Part shown: piece after piece, positions 8,074 through 14,094 of the stretch | Position numbering within the stretch: position 1 is the first letter of the stretch | Layout: the number at the start of each line of letters is the position of its first letter | Assembly (NCBI GenBank): GCA_020024675.1 | Contig: JAHHTM010000007.1 | Coordinates: 1-21,906, forward strand | DNA: 21,906 bases | Reading direction: 5' to 3' | From: Muricomes sp. | GTDB lineage: Bacteria; Bacillota; Clostridia; Lachnospirales; Lachnospiraceae | Made by a program: the position numbers and the translations under genes | The notes under the pieces: generated by a model | What the model saw: only the letters and a program-made list of their open reading frames with translations | Told to the model about the DNA's origin: nothing | Database searches by the model: none

Positions 8074-9426
8074 ATGGAAACAGAAGCAGCCATTAAACGA
8101 ATTCTCCCGCACAGTATACAGGCAGAAAAGTCTGTGCTGGGAGCTATGCTGATGAGCAAAAATTCCATTCAGATTGCATCAGAGATCCTTACGGGAAGTG
8201 ACTTTTATCAGAACGTTTATGGAATTTTGTTTGATGCAATGGTGGACTTGTTTCAGCAGGGAAAAGCAGTAGATCTTATTATTTTACAAGAATATTTAAA
8301 AGAGAAAAATTTCCCGCCGGAAATTAGCAACATGGAATTTGCAAAAGATCTGGTGGAAAATCTGGATGTCTTATCCGTGGAAGTAAAAGATTATGCACAG
8401 ATTGTTCATGATAAAGCAGTACTACGCAAAATGATCAAAACAAATGAAAAGATCATGAGTGCATGCTATAAGGAAAATCAGCCATTGGAAGACATACTAA
8501 ATGATGCTGAAAAAGAAATATTTGAGCTTACGGAAAGTGGAAATACCCGAGAGTTTACACCAATCAGAGAAGTAGTTATGAATGCACTGAATGTAATTGA
8601 AAAAGCGTCAAAGACTTCTGGAAATGTAACCGGGATTCCGACAGGATTCATCGATCTGGATTACAAATTATCTGGATTGCAGCGTTCAGATTTGATTCTT
8701 ATTGCGGCAAGACCATCTATGGGTAAAACGGCATTTGTGCTTAATATTGCGCAACATGCTGCATTTAGAAAGAATTTAAGTGTAGCAATATTTAGCCTTG
8801 AGATGTCAAAAGAACAGCTTGTAAATCGTTTGTTTTCTCTAGAGTCACTTGTAGATGCTCAAAGTCTTCGTACAGGAAACTTAAAAGATACAGAGTGGGA
8901 AAAGCTTATTGAAGGAGCTGGGAGAATTGGAGATTCAAAACTTATTATTGATGATACCTCTGGTATTTCAGTTGGCGAGATGCGCTCGAAATGTAGAAAA
9001 TTTAAGAGCGAAATGGGACTTGATCTTGTAATCATTGACTATTTGCAGTTGATGAGCGGTTCTGCAGGAAGAAGAAATGAAAGTCGTCAACAGGAAATTT
9101 CTGAAATTTCCCGTTCTTTAAAAGGGCTGGCAAGAGAATTAAATGTACCGGTGATCGCATTATCACAGCTTAGTCGTGCTGTTGAACAAAGAACAGATAA
9201 ACGACCAATGCTCTCAGATCTTCGTGAATCTGGAGCTATTGAGCAGGATGCGGACGTATGTATGTTTATATATAGAGAAGATTATTATATTAAGGATACG
9301 AAGGACAAGGGAATTGCTGAAATTATTATTGCAAAGCAAAGAAATGGTCCGATTGGTACGGTGCGTCTTGCATGGCTGCCACAATATACACGATTTGGAA
9401 ATGAACTTCGTCAGCAGGAAGAATAA
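8074..9426 (+). CDS. dnaB: replicative DNA helicase DnaB
   Basis: A 450-residue hexameric replicative helicase (called DnaC in B. subtilis) that unwinds DNA at the fork and engages primase. The N-terminal domain (about 1-110) begins with LPHSIQAEKSVLGAML, followed by a linker and a RecA-like domain from about residue 185. Walker A is ARPSMGKT at 212-219, the catalytic Glu is Glu243 in SLEMS, and Walker B ends at Asp322 in VIIDYLQLMSG. LSQLSRAVEQR and SDLRESGAIEQDAD, typical of the family, lie further on. No intein interrupts it. It begins 13 bases after rplI with AAGGGGAT upstream and ends at a strong terminator, making it the last gene of gdpP-rplI-dnaB. Confidence 0.97.
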   Translation: METEAAIKRILPHSIQAEKSVLGAMLMSKNSIQIASEILTGSDFYQNVYGILFDAMVDLFQQGKAVDLIILQEYLKEKNFPPEISNMEFAKDLVENLDVLSVEVKDYAQIVHDKAVLRKMIKTNEKIMSACYKENQPLEDILNDAEKEIFELTESGNTREFTPIREVVMNALNVIEKASKTSGNVTGIPTGFIDLDYKLSGLQRSDLILIAARPSMGKTAFVLNIAQHAAFRKNLSVAIFSLEMSKEQLVNRLFSLESLVDAQSLRTGNLKDTEWEKLIEGAGRIGDSKLIIDDTSGISVGEMRSKCRKFKSEMGLDLVIIDYLQLMSGSAGRRNESRQQEISEISRSLKGLARELNVPVIALSQLSRAVEQRTDKRPMLSDLRESGAIEQDADVCMFIYREDYYIKDTKDKGIAEIIIAKQRNGPIGTVRLAWLPQYTRFGNELRQQEE

Positions 9427-9478
9427 AAAAGCAGATGGTTTTATGCACATAGGTGTTTAAAATCATCTGCTTTTTTAA
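9425..9478. terminator. bidirectional terminator between dnaB and the MerR-type gene
   Basis: A 13-bp stem (9431-9443 with 9458-9470) is flanked by As at 9425-9430 and by six Ts at 9471-9476. It has a T-run on both strands, so it can end dnaB on the plus strand and the convergent MerR-type gene on the minus strand. Confidence 0.85.
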
Positions 9479-9552
9479 ATCATTTCTTGTATTCCGAAGT
9501 ATTTTAGAAACGTCTTCAATTAAATATCAGATATGTATGAAAAGATTAAAAG

Positions 9553-10137
9553 TCAGGTAAGGATTTTTTTCAGCTTTTCCAGAGGATTCTCCCGCGCATA
9601 TTCTTTTCTATTTGCCTGTTGTTGTCGTATTAGACAATCAAGTTTTCGAAAGTGCTCTTCTTCCTGTCTTTCTTTTGCCTGAAATAAAAAGTCGACTTCC
9701 TGTATAACATTTTTAGTTACAGACTGACTGATTTCTTTCTTTAAGGTTTCATTATTGGAAGAAAGTATTTCTGAAAATACGCCTCCGATCAGTGCACGAG
9801 TCTGTTCTACTTTGTCTGGAAGAATTTCAGAAGAAATTTTTTCGGGCATATCAGGTTTAACAATTGCAGGCATTGTTGAAGATGGTACCTTGTGGATCTG
9901 TTCTTTTGTGGCTCTTAATTGTGGAATTAGAGGTTTTAGATCCCTTAAAAGCATGCCTTCATCTTTCAGTTTTTTAATACATTTAAAAAGTTGTATATCA
10001 TCATTTGTATAATAGCGGTGTCCATTTTCTGTTCTTCCGATCAAAAGATCAAGTTCTTCTTCCCAGTAACGTAAGACATGAGATTCTACGTGAACTTGCT
10101 TTGCGGCTTCAGAAATCATAAATTTGACTTCACCCAT
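9553..10137 (-). CDS. MerR-type helix-turn-helix regulator with coiled-coil tail
   Basis: A 194-residue protein with an N-terminal MerR-type winged helix-turn-helix (about residues 7-75): ISEAAKQVHVESHVLRYWEEE, the wing NGHRYYTNDDI, and an IKKLKDEGMLLRDLK helix. The middle (about 80-115) is Pro-rich and looks flexible. The C-terminal third (about 125-190) is highly charged and rich in Glu, Lys and Gln, suggesting a coiled coil. No metal-binding Cys or effector domain is visible, so it is not a classical metal or drug sensor. The layout recalls chromosome-organising MerR-fold proteins such as RacA, but this is only a resemblance. AAGGAGGG lies 11 bases before the start. It is a single gene between terminators. 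Confidence 0.75.
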   Translation of the reverse strand: MGEVKFMISEAAKQVHVESHVLRYWEEELDLLIGRTENGHRYYTNDDIQLFKCIKKLKDEGMLLRDLKPLIPQLRATKEQIHKVPSSTMPAIVKPDMPEKISSEILPDKVEQTRALIGGVFSEILSSNNETLKKEISQSVTKNVIQEVDFLFQAKERQEEEHFRKLDCLIRQQQANRKEYARENPLEKLKKILT

Positions 10138-10187
10138 ATTATACTGATCCCTCCTTAAGACAAGGATGTAATAGCCTGTCTGATGTT

Positions 10188-10196
10188 ATTATACCA
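10188..10196 (-). promoter_or_regulatory. extended -10 promoter of the MerR-type gene
   Basis: Read on the minus strand, TGG-TATAAT forms a perfect -10 with the TGn extension about 51 bases before the gene's ATG. No clear -35 box is present at 17 bases, which is tolerated by extended -10 promoters. Confidence 0.55.
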
Positions 10197-10251
10197 TATT
10201 AATAAATACGATCAGAGTAAAATCGTTCGCCAAATTCCGGCATAAAAGCAA

Positions 10252-10282
10252 AAAAATACCGCCTTTTCAGACGGTATTTTTA
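10252..10282 (-). terminator. terminator of the ferredoxin gene
   Basis: The arms AATACCG and CGGTATT (10255-10261 and 10272-10278) form a stem with A/T runs on both sides. On the minus strand the stem is followed by a T-run, about 32 bases after the ferredoxin stop. Confidence 0.75.
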
Positions 10283-10313
10283 TTCTTTCTTGTTCATTTT
10301 TGATAATCAAAAG

Positions 10314-10484
10314 TTATTCTGGCTGGATAGCACCTGTTGGACAGGCAGCTTCACATGCTCCGCAATCTACACAAGCGTCAGCGTCCACTACGTATTTATC
10401 TTCTCCCTGAGAGATAGCTCCTACTGGACATTCAGCTTCGCAAGAACCACAACTTACACAATCATCATTAATAATATGTGCCAT
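10314..10484 (-). CDS. small 2[4Fe-4S] ferredoxin
   Basis: A 56-residue clostridial-type ferredoxin, a low-potential electron carrier of anaerobic metabolism in the cytoplasm. It contains two C-x2-C-x2-C-x3-C-P motifs: Cys9, 12, 15 and 19, and Cys38, 41, 44 and 48, each followed by Pro, giving two [4Fe-4S] clusters. The length is typical for this family. The start MAHIINDDC follows AAGGAGGG by 8 bases on the minus strand. No enzyme partner is encoded nearby, so it probably serves general redox metabolism. It stands alone, with a terminator behind it and a 5' untranslated region containing an inverted repeat. The opposite strand also has an open frame here, but it lacks a recognisable product. 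Confidence 0.95.
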   Translation of the reverse strand: MAHIINDDCVSCGSCEAECPVGAISQGEDKYVVDADACVDCGACEAACPTGAIQPE

Positions 10485-10509
10485 AGAAAATTCCCTCCTT
10501 TTTATAAAT

Positions 10510-10534
10510 ATAACAGAATTCTCAAATCTGTTAT
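10510..10534 (-). repeat. inverted repeat upstream of the ferredoxin gene
   Basis: A perfect inverted repeat, ATAACAGA (10510-10517) and TCTGTTAT (10527-10534), is separated by 9 bases. It lies 26-50 bases upstream of the ferredoxin ATG on the minus strand, so it is either an operator or a hairpin in the 5' untranslated region. It has no T-run and is not a normal terminator. Confidence 0.5.
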
Positions 10535-10634
10535 TAAGGACATTGTAATATAAAAGAATAAAATATACAAGTTATTTTGTCCGAAAATTGTATTGGTAAA
10601 AATATCATATAAAATTAAGAAATTATTCCTTTAT

Positions 10635-10662
10635 TTTTCACAAGAATAGTGTATAGTATAAA
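10635..10662 (+). promoter_or_regulatory. possible promoter of the substrate-binding lipoprotein gene
   Basis: TTTTCA at 10635-10640 and TATAAA at 10657-10662 are 16 bases apart, 38 bases before the lipoprotein gene. An overlapping TATAGT at 10652-10657 is an alternative -10. The region is very AT-rich, so the match could be chance. Confidence 0.38.
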
Positions 10663-10699
10663 GGTAATATTTAATAAAATGATAATGGAGGAAGATTAA

Positions 10700-11860
10700 A
10701 TGAAGCGAAAGGCAACAGCAGCAGTTGCAGTTCTACTTGTTGCACTCGGAATTAGTGCATGTGTTGAAAAACAAAAAGAAGAACCGCAGATAACTGGCCA
10801 GGTTACAGAAGCTCCACCTTATCAGAATAATTTAAAATCCATTTCACCTTCTGCATACAGTAATGTGAAGGGATTACCGCTTGAGCCTGGAACTTATATT
10901 TCAATTATAGGTAAAAGCACAGGGGGAGCTTATTGGGAACAGATTCAAAAAGGTGTCGAGCAGGCAGCAAAAGATTTAAATAAAGAATTAGGATATACAA
11001 AGGATAAGAGAATAAAAATTTCTTATACTGCACCAGGAGATATTGAGGATATAGATCAGCAGGTTAATATTCTTGATGAAGAACTTGCACGTTATCCAGA
11101 TGCAATTGCGATTGCAAGTATTGGAATTGATGCTTGTTCGGTTCAGTTAGATCTGGCTCAGGAAAATGATATCCCGATTATTTCTTTTGACTCAGCTAAC
11201 TCACACAATAGTATATTAAGTAGTATATCTACAAATAACGCAGAAGCAGCACGAACATGTGCTCACAAAATAAGCAATGAAATTTCTGATACAGGAAGTG
11301 TACTGATTATTGCACATGACTCAGATTCAGGTACAGCACTTGAAAGAGAGCAAAATTTCAAAGATGAGATTGCAGTCAGTGAAGAAAATGTTAAAGTAGT
11401 AGATACACTATATTTGGATAAGCTTGATGAGATAAGAAAAGAAATTGCTGTCTCAAAAAATCAGTCCTTAAAAGAAGGAGAGACAGAGCTAACAGCAGAA
11501 AGTATATCAGACGAAGATGTTCTTACATATTATCTGGAAAAATATCCGGAGGTTAATGCATGCTATACGACAAATGTGACAGCGACAAAGTTTGCATTTG
11601 AAAAACTTACTGCACTTGATAAAATTAAGCAGATCGCAGTAGTAGGCTTTGATGGAGATAAAGAAATTCTGGATGCGGTGAAGCAGGGAGATATCCGAGG
11701 TGTTATTGTACAAAATCCATTTGGTATAGGATATGCAACAGTTGTAGCGGCAGCAAGAACAGTTCTTCATATGGGAAATGAAGCAAACGTTGATACAGGG
11801 TATCTATGGGTTACTGCCGAAAACATAAAAGATGAATTTATAAAGACAATGTTATATTAA
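10700..11860 (+). CDS. substrate-binding lipoprotein (Peripla_BP_4-like)
   Basis: A 386-residue predicted lipoprotein. It has a signal peptide with a basic start (MKRK), a hydrophobic core and a lipobox LGISAC with Cys21 as the lipidated residue. The mature part looks like the sugar-type periplasmic binding fold: YISIIGKSTGGAYWEQIQKG near residue 67, DAIAIASIGIDACS, IPIISFDSANS, a VLIIAHDSDSGTALER hinge segment and IAVVGFDGDKEILDAVKQG late in the chain. It would bind a small ligand, perhaps a sugar or related compound, outside the cell. No ABC permease or ATPase gene is beside it, so it is an orphan that may serve a distant transporter or a sensor. GGAGGAAG precedes the start. A shared terminator follows. 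Confidence 0.85.
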   Translation: MKRKATAAVAVLLVALGISACVEKQKEEPQITGQVTEAPPYQNNLKSISPSAYSNVKGLPLEPGTYISIIGKSTGGAYWEQIQKGVEQAAKDLNKELGYTKDKRIKISYTAPGDIEDIDQQVNILDEELARYPDAIAIASIGIDACSVQLDLAQENDIPIISFDSANSHNSILSSISTNNAEAARTCAHKISNEISDTGSVLIIAHDSDSGTALEREQNFKDEIAVSEENVKVVDTLYLDKLDEIRKEIAVSKNQSLKEGETELTAESISDEDVLTYYLEKYPEVNACYTTNVTATKFAFEKLTALDKIKQIAVVGFDGDKEILDAVKQGDIRGVIVQNPFGIGYATVVAAARTVLHMGNEANVDTGYLWVTAENIKDEFIKTMLY

Positions 11861-11879
11861 ATAAGATTTATTTGTAATT

Positions 11880-11920
11880 AAAAGCTGTAACGACAAATTC
11901 TTTTGTCGTTACAGCTTTTT
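11880..11920. terminator. bidirectional terminator between lipoprotein and histidine kinase genes
   Basis: A perfect 17-18-bp stem (11880-11897 with 11902-11919, loop TTCT) has As before and Ts after it, so it can act on both strands. It lies between the stops of two convergent genes and leaves only 5 bases before the kinase stop. Confidence 0.88.
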
Positions 11921-11924
11921 AGCG

Positions 11925-13331
11925 TTATTCGGTTTTGGCAAGGGAAAATAGGAATTCTGTTCCAACTCCTTCTGTGCTGATTACATTAATATATTCTCCA
12001 TGAGCCTGAAGTGCTTCTTTAACAATAGCAAGTCCAAGACCAGTTCCCTTTTTGTCTTTTCCACGGGATGCATCTGATTTATAGAAACGTTCCCAGATTT
12101 TGTTAAGATCTTTTTTGGGAATACCTTTCCCATAATCTTTAACGGATACAAATATTTTTTCAGCTTTTTGACTGACCTCTACAGTAACAGTGGTTTCATT
12201 TTCACTAAATTTGATGGCATTGTCAATTAGATTATATAAAACCTGTTGGATTTTTCGTTTGTCGGCAAAAACATATAAAGTTTCAGGTAATGTGAGAAGC
12301 TCAATAGAAATCCGACGGGAAGTACAGATTCCTTCAAAAGTAGCCGCAGTTTGTTTGATCATTTCTTGAATGTCAAATTTTGTCTTATCAAGTAAAAGTT
12401 CTTTTGTATCGTATTCGTTTAAAGTCAGAAGATCTTTTGTTAGATCTGTAAGACGATCTGTTTCAAATAGGATAATGTTTAAGTATTTTTCGTACAGTTC
12501 TGGAGGAATAGTTCCGTCTGTCATAGCCTGTACATATCCTTTGATACTCGTAAGCGGTGAACGAAAATCGTGAGATACGTTTGCAACAATCTTTTTCTGA
12601 TAATCTTCCATATCTTTTAATTGTGAAGACATATAGTTTAAGGATGCAGACAGATATCCCATTTCATCGTGAGTATGTATAGGAATTTCATAATTAAGAT
12701 TTCCAGAAGCATATTGTGTTGCGGCTTCCGTAATAAGTCGTAATGGGCGATATATTAAGAAATGTATCGCGAGTAAAAAAATCAGTGACAAGATGAAGAT
12801 AACGGTAATGGTAATATAAATAATCTTCATCACACGTTCTCTCATACCTATGAGAAAAGAAACTGGTTTGTGTATCAGAAGATACCCTTTTGTAGTAAAT
12901 CTCTGTGTAACAGGCGCGATTACAGTGATCACATCTTCATCAAAATATCCATGATAATTTCCTACCAGATATTTTTGGTTTCCCATTTCAGCGGGATCAA
13001 AATTCTGAATCATATCAGGAGCCTCGGTGTTTTCAAGATTAGCTGAGGAAATGAGTGTTCCGTCAGCTTGCACGAACCAGAGAGAAGAATTTAAATATGT
13101 TTTCATGGCACGTAGTTGTGAATTTACTGGAAAAAAAGAAGCAGTATCTTGAAAATAATGAGGAAGATATTCAGAAGCAGTCATAGAAGCATATTTATAG
13201 AGATTTTTTGACTCAGTTTTTTCCAGTTGATCGAGGAGAAGCTGAGAAGTGAGAATTCCAACAGTAAACAATGTGAGAAATCCAAAAATGATATAGATGA
13301 GTATAAATTTTAAGTACAACGTACTTTTCAT
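11925..13331 (-). CDS. sensor histidine kinase
   Basis: A 468-residue membrane-bound histidine kinase. A first membrane segment (about residues 7-33) and a second (about 168-194) enclose an extracellular sensor region of about 135 residues that is not recognised. A HAMP domain follows (about 192-245), then the HisKA domain with the phosphorylated His254 in NVSHDFRSPLTSIKGY, and the ATPase domain with the N box (Asn367 and Asn371 in YNLIDNAIKFS), G1 DYGKGIP (399-405) and G2 GTGLGL (429-434). It should pass phosphate to the response regulator encoded just upstream in the same operon. GGAAGTG lies before the start. The signal sensed is not evident from the sequence. Confidence 0.93.
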   Translation of the reverse strand: MKSTLYLKFILIYIIFGFLTLFTVGILTSQLLLDQLEKTESKNLYKYASMTASEYLPHYFQDTASFFPVNSQLRAMKTYLNSSLWFVQADGTLISSANLENTEAPDMIQNFDPAEMGNQKYLVGNYHGYFDEDVITVIAPVTQRFTTKGYLLIHKPVSFLIGMRERVMKIIYITITVIFILSLIFLLAIHFLIYRPLRLITEAATQYASGNLNYEIPIHTHDEMGYLSASLNYMSSQLKDMEDYQKKIVANVSHDFRSPLTSIKGYVQAMTDGTIPPELYEKYLNIILFETDRLTDLTKDLLTLNEYDTKELLLDKTKFDIQEMIKQTAATFEGICTSRRISIELLTLPETLYVFADKRKIQQVLYNLIDNAIKFSENETTVTVEVSQKAEKIFVSVKDYGKGIPKKDLNKIWERFYKSDASRGKDKKGTGLGLAIVKEALQAHGEYINVISTEGVGTEFLFSLAKTE

Positions 13332-13364
13332 AATGCACTTCCTTTTTTAGTATTAAACGGATGA

Positions 13365-13394
13365 AAGTCCGGAGAGTATGATACTACCGGACTT
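13365..13394 (-). repeat. intercistronic hairpin between response regulator and kinase genes
   Basis: The arms AAGTCCGG (13365-13372) and CCGGACTT (13387-13394) form a perfect 8-bp GC-rich stem, with a further AGT/ACT pairing inside. On the minus strand it begins in the last codons of the response regulator and spans its TAG stop (13384-13386). It is followed by only a few Ts, so it may be a partial terminator, an RNA stability element or a translation modulator. Confidence 0.55.
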
Positions 13395-14085
13395 CAAATT
13401 TATAACCAATCCCCCAGACTGTGCTAAGTTTCCAGTCAGGGTGATCTTTAATCTTACCACGAAGGCGTTTGATATGAACGTCAACAGTTCGGGTGTCACC
13501 GATGTATTCATATCCCCAGATTTGGTCAAGAAGCTGCTCTCTTGTAAACACCTGATTAGGTGAAGAGGCAAGAAAATATAATAATTCCAGTTCTTTTGGA
13601 GGCATATCGACAGAATGATCATCGCATGTCACGGAATAATTTGTAAGGTTGATAGATAATCCATCATATTCGACACATTTTATCTTTGAGTCAGCAGGAA
13701 CTTCTTGCTTGGCAGGCTGATACCGCCGAAGAACAGCACGGACTCTGGCTACTAGTTCTTTGGGATCAAAAGGTTTGATCATATAATCGTCTGCTCCAAG
13801 TTCTAAGCCCAAAACTTTATCAAATACTTCACCTTTGGCAGAAAGCATAATGACTGGTGTAGAAGAATTTGAACGAATTTCTCTGCATACCTGATATCCG
13901 TCGATTCCAGGAAGCATAAGATCAAGAAGGACTAAATTTGGCTGATAAGTTTCAAAGGCTGACAGAGCACTTTCACCGTCATATACTATTTTTGTATCGA
14001 AACATTCTTTATTAAGGTATAAAGAAATAAGTTCTGCAATATTTTCGTCATCATCAACGATTAAAATTTTTTGTTTTGTAACCAT
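13384..14085 (-). CDS. OmpR/PhoB-family response regulator
   Basis: A 233-residue response regulator. The receiver domain (about 1-120) has the acidic pocket at Asp11-Asp12, the phosphorylated Asp55 in VLLDLMLPG, and Lys104 in YMIKPF. The C-terminal winged-helix DNA-binding domain (about 133-232) includes PKELELLYFLASSPNQVFTR and the recognition region TRTVDVHIKRLRGKI. It should be controlled by the adjacent kinase and act as a transcription factor; the targets are unknown. The start follows TAAGGAGGT, whose first three bases are the mutS2 stop codon, so the gene is coupled to mutS2 on the minus strand. Confidence 0.95.
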   Translation of the reverse strand: MVTKQKILIVDDDENIAELISLYLNKECFDTKIVYDGESALSAFETYQPNLVLLDLMLPGIDGYQVCREIRSNSSTPVIMLSAKGEVFDKVLGLELGADDYMIKPFDPKELVARVRAVLRRYQPAKQEVPADSKIKCVEYDGLSINLTNYSVTCDDHSVDMPPKELELLYFLASSPNQVFTREQLLDQIWGYEYIGDTRTVDVHIKRLRGKIKDHPDWKLSTVWGIGYKFEVR

Positions 14086-14094
14086 AATACCTCC

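Noticed and set aside
10290..10553. Open frame of 87 codons on the plus strand
   Set aside because: It lies opposite the ferredoxin gene, whose two CxxCxxCxxxCP motifs and strong ribosome binding site on the minus strand are decisive.
10700..13331. Lipoprotein and histidine kinase as one sensing unit
   Set aside because: They are convergent and separated by a strong bidirectional terminator; neighbourhood alone does not support a functional link.
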